This document shows, piece after piece, positions 14,370-21,160 of a stretch of DNA of 41,049 bases. The stretch is taken from positions 1-41,049 of the IMG/VR virus record IMGVR_UViG_3300021479_000042. One strand, given 5' to 3'. This DNA is from a virus. The notes beneath the pieces were generated by a model. The model was not told the origin of the DNA and searched no databases. It saw only the letters and a program-made list of their open reading frames with translations. Numbering within the stretch: the first letter of the stretch is position 1; each line of letters begins with the position of its first letter. The position numbers and the translations under genes were made by a program.

Positions 14370-15346
14370 AAGTCACAGGCGTTTCATTCTCTTCGGATAA
14401 GAAGCTGGTTCATTGCCAGCAACAGTACTCCTATAGATACGATGAGAAACTCCAGAAGAGGATTAAGAGTAAAGGTCTCTTCATGGGGTCTGTACTTCAT
14501 ACTCTCATCGAAACCTATCGCCGTAAAGGTGACTGGGAGAAGCGGCTGCGTATCTGGGAGAAGAAAGAATGGAAGCCTCTCTTCGATGAAGAGAAGGAAG
14601 GTTACGAAGAGAAAGGTATGACGCCGAAGATCGTACACGATTTGATGGAACACTACGTCGAGCACTGGGGCGCCGAGGATCTTCTGTGGAAGCCTCTCTT
14701 TATCGAGCAAGCCTTCGAGATTCCGACGAAGTACGGCTTTCCGATTCGCTTTAAGGCTGATTACATCGCTCAGAAAGGCAAGGTTATTGCGCTGTTCGAG
14801 AACAAGAATAAGGGAGATATCCCAGAAGGCGAAGAGAGAATGCTTGCGCCACAGCCACACAGTTACGCTTATCTTCTGACGAAGTTGCCTCAGCCGATTC
14901 ATGTAACTCGCATCGTGTGGGATTACATCCGCACAGAGAAGGTTCCCTCTCCCAAAATTTTGAAGAATGGTGATCTGTCGAAGCGGGAAATAAAGACGGA
15001 TCAACGCACTTATCTCAAGGCTTTGAAGGAAGCTGGCATTCATCCTAAAGGCGGCGAAGAACTTATTGGTCTGGAGAACTTTCTCAAGACTCTCCCAGAA
15101 ACACTCACGTTGACAAGGGTAACTAACAGTGTTAACTTGCGTGTCGGTGAAATGTTTGTGCGCGACTGGGTTGCTCGGGCACTTCAAGCGCGAGACATCA
15201 AACGACCCACAAGAAACTGGGGGAGAGACTGTAAGTGGTTTTGCGATTATCGCACCTTGTGCATGGCCGACATGCTGGGAACACCCGACCGTAATACGAT
15301 CATCAAGAAGGACTTCGTGACCCACATCAAGAAAGCAGGCGATTAA
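14366..15346 (+). CDS. PD-(D/E)xK exonuclease, RecB/Cas4-like
   Basis: A protein of 326 residues. The nuclease core shows 'GSVLHTLIETY' (His45), Asp132 in 'RFKADYI', and Glu145-x-Lys147 in 'ALFENKNKG', followed by a Gln-containing helix 'APQPHSYAYLL'. Cys17 and the C-terminal Cys289, Cys293 and Cys299 could hold a 4Fe-4S cluster, as in Cas4 and AddB. Phage members of this family are 5'-end resecting exonucleases used in recombination. It sits directly before a Sak4-like recombinase and an SSB-like protein, a classic exonuclease-annealase-SSB set. Confidence 0.85.
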   Translation: MKVTGVSFSSDKKLVHCQQQYSYRYDEKLQKRIKSKGLFMGSVLHTLIETYRRKGDWEKRLRIWEKKEWKPLFDEEKEGYEEKGMTPKIVHDLMEHYVEHWGAEDLLWKPLFIEQAFEIPTKYGFPIRFKADYIAQKGKVIALFENKNKGDIPEGEERMLAPQPHSYAYLLTKLPQPIHVTRIVWDYIRTEKVPSPKILKNGDLSKREIKTDQRTYLKALKEAGIHPKGGEELIGLENFLKTLPETLTLTRVTNSVNLRVGEMFVRDWVARALQARDIKRPTRNWGRDCKWFCDYRTLCMADMLGTPDRNTIIKKDFVTHIKKAGD

Positions 15347-15347
15347 A

Positions 15348-16064
15348 ATGCCCGACATCCACTTTTCCAGTTATGATGAATACTTCAAGGATTTCTTTCT
15401 TCACCTCGTCTTATATTCATTTAACGGTGTTGGTAAAACTACTTTTGCCGGACGCACCGGACTTCGCACTGTTCTGTTAGACTGTGGCGACTCTGGTGTG
15501 GTGACTCTAAAAGGAGTCCAAAAGTTAAAGATCGTGAAGATCAAGAGCACATTGCATTATCTGGACGTTATGGACTCTGTGAATCGCCGTGCGGAGCAGT
15601 TTGACTTGTTAGTCGCTGACTCTCTGACTGGTCTCACCGCGATGGCAATTAAAGAAGTAAAGGGAAAAAGAGGTGACATGAATCGCCGCAAATGGGGCAT
15701 GGTTGGGTCAAAGGTGATTGAGTGTGTCTCCGAGACTAAGAACTTTCCCAAAGATGTGATCTATCTAGCACAGGAGAGGAGGCGCACCAATGATGAGGGA
15801 GATGGTGACGTGACTTTCTACTCCCCCAGTGTTAATCCAGGTGTGAGAGAATTTATCTCCGGCTCTGTTGATTGGATTGGTCGCATGTATCTGGAGGATG
15901 AGAAGAGAAAGTTGAGCTTCATTCTCTCCAGTACACAGGAGGCGAAAGATCGAGCCGATCCCCCGGTGTTCCCTAAAGTTCTGACGTTGCCACCTATGAA
16001 TGGGCCTATTTATCCAGCGTATGCGGCAATAAGGAAAAGGATTGTAGAAGCAATCCAAAAATAA
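15348..16064 (+). CDS. Sak4-like RecA-fold single-strand annealing/recombination ATPase
   Basis: A protein of 238 residues with an AAA_24/RecA-like fold. Walker A 'SFNGVGKTTFAG' lies at 24-35 (Lys30, Thr31), followed by 'TVLLDCGDSG'. Walker B is 'FDLLVADSLTG' (Asp91). The later 'DVIYLAQERR' is a sensor-like strand. Phage Sak4 proteins of this size promote strand annealing and exchange in recombination with a dedicated SSB-like protein. That partner is likely the gene at 16156, and the nuclease just upstream would make the single strands. The gene starts one base after the nuclease stop. Confidence 0.8.
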   Translation: MPDIHFSSYDEYFKDFFLHLVLYSFNGVGKTTFAGRTGLRTVLLDCGDSGVVTLKGVQKLKIVKIKSTLHYLDVMDSVNRRAEQFDLLVADSLTGLTAMAIKEVKGKRGDMNRRKWGMVGSKVIECVSETKNFPKDVIYLAQERRRTNDEGDGDVTFYSPSVNPGVREFISGSVDWIGRMYLEDEKRKLSFILSSTQEAKDRADPPVFPKVLTLPPMNGPIYPAYAAIRKRIVEAIQK

Positions 16065-16066
16065 CT

Positions 16067-16168
16067 ATGGCTAAGCCCAAGCGAAAAGGACAATGCCCAA
16101 ACTGCGGTCGAAAGACGCATAACTCATGGATCAAGAAACCAAAGGAGAAAGAAAAATGCCACGCATGA
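16067..16168 (+). CDS. Possible zinc-finger microprotein
   Basis: A 33-residue frame that is highly basic, with 'CPNCGRKTH' and a later 'CHA'. Two Cys pairs or a CCHC set could bind zinc. It begins two bases after the Sak4-like stop and overlaps the SSB-like start by 13 bases in another frame. The ribosome site is weak. Cys-x2-Cys-Gly is a typical zinc knuckle turn, but the frame is short enough to occur by chance. Confidence 0.4.
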   Translation: MAKPKRKGQCPNCGRKTHNSWIKKPKEKEKCHA

Positions 16169-16719
16169 TTACCGTTGATTTCACCGGGGTCGAGTCTGGG
16201 GGAGGAAGAGTACGAATTCCCGAAGGCGACTACGGTCTACGCATTAAAGACGTTAAAGGAAAGAAGGGCGAGGAATCTGGTAAGAACTATCTTGCCCTTA
16301 ACTTCGAGGTGATCTCAGGAGATAAGAAAGGACTCAAGAAAGTCCTGGCTCACTCCTGTTCACTTCAGACACAGGCTTTGTGGAACTTCCGTAATCTTCT
16401 CGAAGCCTGCGGGAAGCAGGTCGCAGCCAAGGCTCTGAAAATCGACTTGGATAAACTCGTCGGTCTTGAATGCGCTGGTACTGTGATCGATGATGAATAT
16501 GAGGGAAGGAAGAAGTCCGTCATCACCGCATTCTTCCCGATGGAAGATTTGGGTAATACTTCCGAAACCGGCTCAGAACTGGAAGAGGCGGTTGAGGAAG
16601 AGGCGACAGAAGAAGCTGAGGAAGAAGTCGAAGAAAAGCCGGTGAAGAAGGTGGCTAAGAAAGGGGCAAAGAAAGAAGAACCGGCAGAGGAATCCGACGA
16701 AGAGGACTTGTTTTCCTAA
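16156..16719 (+). CDS. SSB-like protein (DUF669 type) with acidic tail
   Basis: A protein of 187 residues. Residues ~1-125 resemble DUF669, an OB-like single-strand DNA-binding domain of phages: 'RIPEGDYGLRIKDVKGKKG', then 'YLALNFEVISGDKKGLKK', then 'LWNFRNLLEACGKQ'. The tail is very acidic and repetitive (Glu-rich, with Lys patches) and ends 'SDEEDLFS', like the acidic tip by which SSBs recruit partners. The start at 16156 has GGAGAAAG upstream; the frame is open further left. It probably coats single strands for the polymerase and the Sak4-like protein. Confidence 0.8.
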   Translation: MPRMITVDFTGVESGGGRVRIPEGDYGLRIKDVKGKKGEESGKNYLALNFEVISGDKKGLKKVLAHSCSLQTQALWNFRNLLEACGKQVAAKALKIDLDKLVGLECAGTVIDDEYEGRKKSVITAFFPMEDLGNTSETGSELEEAVEEEATEEAEEEVEEKPVKKVAKKGAKKEEPAEESDEEDLFS

Positions 16720-16742
16720 AAGAGATAAGAGAGGAGACCGTC

Positions 16743-17072
16743 ATGCGAGGGCCAGAGACGAGGTTACGACTCAAAATCCGAGACGAGTTACAGCGTCTCT
16801 GGCCCAAGGCATGGATCAGAAAAATTCACGGCAATAGATTTCAACACGTGGGGATTATGGACTATCTCTGTTGCTTCGAGGGATTCTTCATCGGCCTTGA
16901 AGTGAAGATCCCGAATGGTAAAGCCACACCAGCGCAGTTGAATGAGGGAAGACTTCTAGAGAGAGCTGGGGGTTACTTTGCCATCGTAACTTCAAGGGAA
17001 GAGGCGGTTGACGCAGTAAGAGAGGGGATTAAACGTGGCCGTTCCAGACGAAGCAACAGTGACCGTACTTGA
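16743..17072 (+). CDS. VRR-NUC domain nuclease
   Basis: A protein of 109 residues. It shows the small VRR-NUC layout of the PD-(D/E)xK group: an N-terminal Glu in 'GPETRLRLKIRDEL', Asp in 'HVGIMDYLCC', Glu-x-Lys in 'IGLEVKIPNGKAT', a Gln, and 'ERAGGYFAIVTSREEAVDAV'. Phage VRR-NUC proteins are structure-specific or Holliday-junction nucleases. AGAGGAGA precedes the ATG. The last 38 bases overlap the next gene in another frame. With endonuclease VII it gives the region two possible junction-cutting enzymes. Confidence 0.8.
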   Translation: MRGPETRLRLKIRDELQRLWPKAWIRKIHGNRFQHVGIMDYLCCFEGFFIGLEVKIPNGKATPAQLNEGRLLERAGGYFAIVTSREEAVDAVREGIKRGRSRRSNSDRT

Positions 17073-17592
17073 TATCAAGACAGCGTGCAATATTCTCTGT
17101 GGAGGCGCCAGCGTAGATCCTAATGCGTGCCGGGGCGCTAATGCTCTGCGCGATATCTTGCTTGCTACAGCAAAGATGCGACCTGAGATCGTCAAGAAAG
17201 AACCAGAAATTCGCACAGATGCCGTAAGAATTCGACCAGCACCTCGTCGATGGAAACTCCCAGATAATCGAGAATCAAGAGTCCACAAGTTTCAGATTGA
17301 TGAGACCGAGGGATATATCACTGTGGGTCTTTATCCCGACGGCTTACCCGGAGAGATATTCCTGAAGCTGCATAAGGTTGGAAGTCTTGAGCATGGGATG
17401 GCTGACTGCTTTGCGCTTTTATTTAGCCTAGCGCTTCAGTGTGGCATTCCATTAGAGACTCTAGTGTCGAAGTTTAAGCATGTAAAATTTCAGCCGTCAG
17501 GTGTTACAAAGAGCCAAGCGGGGGATCTTCGCTTCGCTGACTCAATCGTAGACTATATCGTCAGATGGCTAGAGATGAAATTCATCAAATAA
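17035..17592 (+). CDS. Stand-alone ribonucleotide reductase tail domain (TSCPD, NrdJb-like)
   Basis: A protein of 185 residues. Residues ~85-180 match the TSCPD domain found at the end of B12-dependent ribonucleotide reductases: 'EGYITVGLYPDGLPGEIFLK', 'HKVGSLEHGMADCFALLF', then 'ALQCGIPLETLVSKFK' and 'SIVDYIVRWL'. The catalytic part of the reductase is not in the window. The N-terminal ~80 residues hold several Cys and a basic stretch. GTG 17035 has GAGGGG upstream. Split NrdJ genes exist, so this may complement or regulate a reductase elsewhere in the phage or host. It is the last gene of the early operon. Confidence 0.7.
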   Translation: MAVPDEATVTVLDIKTACNILCGGASVDPNACRGANALRDILLATAKMRPEIVKKEPEIRTDAVRIRPAPRRWKLPDNRESRVHKFQIDETEGYITVGLYPDGLPGEIFLKLHKVGSLEHGMADCFALLFSLALQCGIPLETLVSKFKHVKFQPSGVTKSQAGDLRFADSIVDYIVRWLEMKFIK

Positions 17593-17630
17593 AAAAGGGC
17601 CACCCCAGTTACGAGGAAGCCCAAGGCTTC
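17590..17630 (-). terminator. Terminator of the late operon, between converging operons
   Basis: On the minus strand, after the last late gene, a hairpin GAAGCC-TTG-GGCTTC lies near 17629-17615. GGGC...GCCC then leads into a T-run, CCCTTTTTTATTT (17600-17588). This is a plausible Rho-independent terminator for leftward late transcripts. The symmetric hairpin may also stop rightward early transcripts, though those lack a following T-run. Confidence 0.6.
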
Positions 17631-17646
17631 AGGCAGGAGAGAAGTT

Positions 17647-18228
17647 TTAAATCTCGTATTGCTTACCGAAGTAGCTCACGGCTGAATTGAAGTTTGAACG
17701 GAATGTTTTGGCAGAAGTCATAGCCTTATCAGCCAAGTCTTTCTCCGCCTTAACATCTTTAGCTGCGGATACTGCTGGAATCAGCGTAATCAGTGAGACA
17801 ATAAACGCTGACACGGCGGCTAGTGCCGCAGTTACTTTGGCTTGACTAGATGGGTCCGTTATATGCAATTCTGGTAGAATTGTCGAGAGATTATCCGTGA
17901 TAACCTGCATTGCCGTCTGAATCTCATTCAGGATACCCGGCTGTGCTGTAGTAGCCGCTACTTTATACTGAGCGATTAAACCCTTGATAGTTAGCAAGGC
18001 AGTCTGTGTCTGCTGTGCCCACGAGTTGAAGGCGGTCATTACTGACGCAGAAATGCCAACGCCGAAAGCCGCCAGGATAGCTACGAGCGCCTGCAATGCC
18101 GGGCCAAGCAGAGAGATGATGCTGGACGCCTGTGATTCCCAATCTCCGCAACCCGACATGAGTAGACAGAGATCGAGAACGGCGAAAACTCCGATTACTT
18201 TCAAGAATACGGGGCGATTGAATTTCAT
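17647..18228 (-). CDS. Lipoprotein with hydrophobic helices, probably lysis-associated
   Basis: A protein of 193 residues. The first ~28 residues are a Sec signal ending in the lipobox 'LLMSGC', so it should be lipidated at that Cys. Two long hydrophobic segments follow (about 37-65 and 150-175), joined by a helical Gln/Thr-rich part. ATG 18228 is chosen for its AAAAGGAGAA site; the frame extends further upstream. It is the last gene of the late operon, right after the M15 peptidase. It could be an outer-membrane lysis factor or a superinfection-exclusion lipoprotein. No family was recognised. Confidence 0.65.
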   Translation of the reverse strand: MKFNRPVFLKVIGVFAVLDLCLLMSGCGDWESQASSIISLLGPALQALVAILAAFGVGISASVMTAFNSWAQQTQTALLTIKGLIAQYKVAATTAQPGILNEIQTAMQVITDNLSTILPELHITDPSSQAKVTAALAAVSAFIVSLITLIPAVSAAKDVKAEKDLADKAMTSAKTFRSNFNSAVSYFGKQYEI

Positions 18229-18242
18229 TGTGATTCTCCTTT

Positions 18243-18713
18243 TCAGATTAGACCTGCTTCTTTCCAAACTGCTTCCATTCCGGCTTGTTGAAATAACTGT
18301 CGCACCTCATCCGTCGGGCTTTCGGGAAATGTACCTGTTAACTGTAAATGCGGCCAGTCCTTGATTGAGTGAAACTCGCTGCCAGAAAAGAGACCTAATA
18401 TCTCACCACACGAAACTACCTGTTGCCATATTGGGTGCGAGAGGTTCCAATCTGGTTGGGGCGGAATTTGATTCATTGGAACAACGTCTACGGCAAGCCC
18501 AAACTCATGCCAAGAGTAGCCAGCGGGAGCGTTTGTAACGATTGCTCCTGGAGTAGTGCGACCTTGAGCGTATAGTGCTGCCTGCTCAGACCACGGCCGC
18601 AATCCCTGCGTTACGCGAAGATTAACATCCGGCAGAGTCGTAGCCAAGACGTAAATCTTGTTAGCGAGGGCGGGACAGACGGATAGCAATCGTTGTTTAG
18701 AGATGGCGTCCAA
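18243..18713 (-). CDS. Endolysin: peptidase M15 (VanY / L-Ala-D-Glu peptidase type)
   Basis: A protein of 156 residues. The M15 zinc site is complete: S-x-H-x2-G-x-A-x-D with His69 and Asp76, and the second His in 'WPHLQL' (His122). 'RVTQGLRPWSEQAALYAQGR' is the usual lead helix. The enzyme cleaves peptidoglycan stem peptides to lyse the cell. The frame is open upstream, but TTG 18713 is preferred because GGGAG lies in front and the previous gene ends at 18719. There is no cell-wall-binding domain or signal peptide, so release would depend on a holin such as the protein at 20606. Confidence 0.85.
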   Translation of the reverse strand: MDAISKQRLLSVCPALANKIYVLATTLPDVNLRVTQGLRPWSEQAALYAQGRTTPGAIVTNAPAGYSWHEFGLAVDVVPMNQIPPQPDWNLSHPIWQQVVSCGEILGLFSGSEFHSIKDWPHLQLTGTFPESPTDEVRQLFQQAGMEAVWKEAGLI

Positions 18714-18718
18714 TACTT

Positions 18719-19402
18719 TTACTCCCACACACACTTGATATTCTTGAACTTGACCGTAGACGACCCACCGGCAAATGCTAGGTCGAGTTGAAGCTGCAAG
18801 TACAGCCCCGGCGTCCATTTCAGCAGATCGCCTGAAACATTCAACAGTCTTGCCGGAGTCACATATCGCTTGCCGTCGATCTCGCACCACGGGGTTGACA
18901 TCGTGTGGGCGACAGTGTTTACTACGTACCTGATCCTAACGTGATGGTCCACGCTTGGAGAGTACCTGCCAGGATTCAGTCCGGTGTTGACCCATGCCGG
19001 ATTTGGAGCAACGCCGTAAACTTGGATCTGACCTTCCTCTTTATAGTTGATCTGGAAACTGCCATTGTAATTGTAGCCAGCAGGGTCACAGATGCGGAAG
19101 TCTGATTCCAAAGCTTGCAGAGTATTGAAGGACGGCGTGTCCGTATTCACCATGAAGTCCAATGTCAATTCAACCTTGGCCGGGTTCTCAACGAATTCCT
19201 GCTGCCAAGGGCGCTGGAGCGCGGCCATCATGTCGGTGTAGCCCTTGCCCGCGATTGAGACCGTCATGTAGGGGTTCGCGTCGGACGCTGAGGCGACTGT
19301 AGCTAAAGTTGGAGCCACGAACGGCACCGGGCCGCCAATGCCGGGGCCGACCCTCACCTGCCAACCATCGTTATATTCGAGAAGATCGTCGGTGAAGCTC
19401 AT
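18719..19402 (-). CDS. Beta-rich virion or tail-associated protein of unknown function
   Basis: A protein of 227 residues, rich in aromatic and Gly/Asn residues with alternating strand patterns ('FQINYKEEGQIQVYGV', 'HHVRIRYVVNTVAHT', 'GLYLQLQLDLAFAGGSSTVKFKNI'). The layout is that of a jelly-roll or concanavalin-like domain, as in polysaccharide-binding phage proteins. No signal peptide is visible. It lies between a small gene and the endolysin, so a role in wall or capsule contact is possible. No family was identified with confidence. Confidence 0.5.
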   Translation of the reverse strand: MSFTDDLLEYNDGWQVRVGPGIGGPVPFVAPTLATVASASDANPYMTVSIAGKGYTDMMAALQRPWQQEFVENPAKVELTLDFMVNTDTPSFNTLQALESDFRICDPAGYNYNGSFQINYKEEGQIQVYGVAPNPAWVNTGLNPGRYSPSVDHHVRIRYVVNTVAHTMSTPWCEIDGKRYVTPARLLNVSGDLLKWTPGLYLQLQLDLAFAGGSSTVKFKNIKCVWE

Positions 19403-19575
19403 AGTTTACCTAGCCTCTCTTTTAACTCTGCGATGCGCGTATCGATCCAGCCCTGAATCTTGGCCGTGCTTCCTGCCCGATGCGATTGGAGGTGATCAAT
19501 CTCCTCCGCAATCTCTGCGCGAGTCCTAGGCTCAAGACGCACCTTTGATGGCAGCGGGTACTTGCGCCGGGTCAC
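19399..19575 (-). CDS. Small charged helical protein
   Basis: A protein of 58 residues with a GTG start inside the stop of the upstream gene (GTGA), ending in the start of the downstream gene (ATGA). It is mostly helical and charged ('RTRAEIAEEIDHLQSHRAG', 'WIDTRIAELKERLGKL'), probably a short coiled coil. The overlaps at both ends support translation. No family was recognised. Confidence 0.55.
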   Translation of the reverse strand: MTRRKYPLPSKVRLEPRTRAEIAEEIDHLQSHRAGSTAKIQGWIDTRIAELKERLGKL

Positions 19576-19970
19576 GGCTCCCCGCCTTTTGCTTCAAGCA
19601 GCACCATATCCATAATCGGGATCATGGCCTTTGCCGACTTCCGCTGGGCATCCGTAATGTCTACGTGCGTGTCTGTCGATCGCTCCAGCAACAGCACCTT
19701 CAACCGTTGGCGCTCCTCCATTGTGATTGTGAGCGCCTCCAATTTCTCTAGCAATCTGTCCATCTCGAAGTAGCGCGGGTGGGGATGGTGTAAATCGCTG
19801 GAAATTCTGGCCTGCACCCGCGACCACAGCGGACTCATCTGCGTTTCCAGCTTTGCGATTGCCGCCGCTTGTTTACTGAGAGACTGTACGATGAATACCC
19901 CCAGCGCTAAGAGGCCAGCGAGGGCTATTCCAAAAGCGGAAACTACTAAGGATGCGGTTAAAGAACTCAT
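19572..19970 (-). CDS. Membrane-anchored coiled-coil protein, possible inner spanin-like
   Basis: A protein of 132 residues with one N-terminal transmembrane helix ('VVSAFGIALAGLLALGVFIV') and then a long helical region with Leu/Glu heptads ('MDRLLEKLEALTITMEERQRL'). This topology is shared by inner-membrane spanins and by several small phage tail or lysis proteins. It lies in the membrane-protein cluster near the endolysin. The end is polar and Lys/Glu-rich. A spanin role is inferred from context only. Confidence 0.5.
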   Translation of the reverse strand: MSSLTASLVVSAFGIALAGLLALGVFIVQSLSKQAAAIAKLETQMSPLWSRVQARISSDLHHPHPRYFEMDRLLEKLEALTITMEERQRLKVLLLERSTDTHVDITDAQRKSAKAMIPIMDMVLLEAKGGEP

Positions 19971-19988
19971 AGGTCGTAATCGGCGCTC

Positions 19989-20147
19989 CTATCTAAAATG
20001 TGACGCCAACCCCGCGTTCCCTAGAAGCAGGCTCAGGAAGAAGCAGGCCAGCGCGGCCCAGCCCAGCGACCAGCTCGGTGCACCGATATTGCGCGAGGCT
20101 AAACAGGCTAACACGAACGCGAATACCAGCAGAATGATTGAAAGCAT
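19989..20147 (-). CDS. Two-span membrane microprotein
   Basis: A protein of 52 residues with a very good ribosome site (AGGAGG nine bases before ATG). Two hydrophobic helices (about 2-16 and 29-43) are joined by a short polar turn, and the end is small and polar. It may be an antiholin or pinholin-like protein by size and topology. No sequence family was recognised. Confidence 0.55.
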   Translation of the reverse strand: MLSIILLVFAFVLACLASRNIGAPSWSLGWAALACFFLSLLLGNAGLASHFR

Positions 20148-20180
20148 TGTTAATTTCCTCCTGTAAGTTAAAGGTTAGCA

Positions 20181-20528
20181 CTAAAGTCTGTCTGGTCCAC
20201 GCCCTTTGCGGCTATCCCGCATCTCATTCTCCATCAATTCCAGGCGGCGGTTGAATCCCTTCATACTTTCCACCGTCGCCCCTGCCATTACGGCTAGGTT
20301 ATCGGCCACGGCATCCCGCGCCCGGTTGGCGTCTTCCTGTATGCGCTTGAACTCCATCAGGTGCTTCAAGGTCTCGGTATTTTCGATATGGCGTGCCGTT
20401 TGAAGATCGCGGGCCTCCTGACGGCTCCGGTTGTCGGCACCGCGGCTCAATAGGTAACCGGCAATCGATACCACTAGTACGCCCAGGGTTACTAAGTCCC
20501 CCTGGTGCCACGTCGGGTCTATCTGCAT
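20181..20528 (-). CDS. Membrane-anchored helical protein
   Basis: A protein of 115 residues from ATG 20528 (a GTG one codon earlier is equally possible). An N-terminal helix 'LVTLGVLVVSIAGYLLS' spans the membrane, then a long charged helix rich in Arg, Glu and Ala follows ('HIENTETLKHLMEFKRI'). The topology matches inner spanins and also i-type accessory lysis proteins. The 75-base gap before it is purine-rich and holds a possible ribosome site (AAAAGGGGG), but no gene was seen in it. Confidence 0.5.
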   Translation of the reverse strand: MQIDPTWHQGDLVTLGVLVVSIAGYLLSRGADNRSRQEARDLQTARHIENTETLKHLMEFKRIQEDANRARDAVADNLAVMAGATVESMKGFNRRLELMENEMRDSRKGRGPDRL

Positions 20529-20605
20529 CACGGCCCCCTTTTCCCCAATACCAAAGTTTATTGACCTTACCTTCCTAGCCTTCCCATCTTCCCTTGCCTC
20601 CCCCC

Positions 20606-20956
20606 TTACTTTCCCTCGCTTACTAGCGGCGGCGTCACCGGGCGCATGGTGAACAGGTTAAGCCACCCGTGCTGCATTGCGTACTGCCCGAACCACACCC
20701 AGGCGAAGTGTAGAATTTCTATCACCGGAGGCACGGTAACGGTGAGCACGTGGCCGCCTGGGGTAGAAACGTTGGAGGCCCACACCGCCTGAATGCCTAG
20801 ATTGGTGGCTAGGCTGAATACCACCCGCACTAGGAAGTTTATCCAGGTGGTGTGAGCAGTGATCCAGGGTAACTTCGACCATTTTTGCAGCAGCAGGAGT
20901 AAGTAGGCGCAGGCCGCCCCCCCGGTTAACTGGCTAAATACGATGTTTGGTTCCAT
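20606..20956 (-). CDS. Holin candidate, three to four membrane helices
   Basis: A protein of 116 residues with several hydrophobic segments: 'GGAACAYLLLLLQKW', 'WINFLVRVVFSLATNLGI', and 'VIEILHFAWVWFGQYAM'. A class I holin would have three spans and a similar length. It lies six genes upstream of the endolysin in the late operon, in a cluster of small membrane proteins. Holins share no sequence signature, so the call rests on topology and position. Confidence 0.5.
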   Translation of the reverse strand: MEPNIVFSQLTGGAACAYLLLLLQKWSKLPWITAHTTWINFLVRVVFSLATNLGIQAVWASNVSTPGGHVLTVTVPPVIEILHFAWVWFGQYAMQHGWLNLFTMRPVTPPLVSEGK

Positions 20957-20983
20957 ATAGGTAATCTTTCCTTTCTTAAAGGC

Positions 20984-21143
20984 TCAATTCGGGTCTCCAA
21001 ATAGCATGGCGGCCCACTTCAGGGAATTTGCCGAGGCCGCCGTGACTGTTACCGTGGTACCGCTCACTGTGCACCCCGCCGCGATTACCCACGGCTATAA
21101 CGACACCGCAGATTTGAATAAGCATGTTGGTTGTGATTTTCAT
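20984..21143 (-). CDS. Small lipoprotein interrupted by a +1 frameshift
   Basis: ATG 21143 has AAAAAGGGG upstream. Read straight, the frame gives 55 residues ending at 20976 whose second half is His/Gly/Arg-rich and unlikely. If one G of the GGG at 21090-21088 is dropped, it becomes a 52-residue protein whose start is a lipoprotein signal ending in 'VVIAAGC'. Its tail is 'TVSGTTVTVTAASANSLKWA', ending in TGA at 20984. The corrected version looks far more protein-like. The cause may be a base-call error, a mutation or real recoding. Small lipoproteins near lysis genes are often outer spanins. Confidence 0.45.
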
Positions 21144-21160
21144 AGTTCCCCTTTTTATTT

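Noticed and set aside
14384-15358. A 324-codon open frame opposite the PD-(D/E)xK nuclease
   Set aside because: It is fully antisense to a gene with clear motifs, and its sequence shows no family features.
17615-17630. A Rho-independent terminator for the rightward operon
   Set aside because: The hairpin is good but no T-run follows in that direction; the T-run serves the leftward operon.
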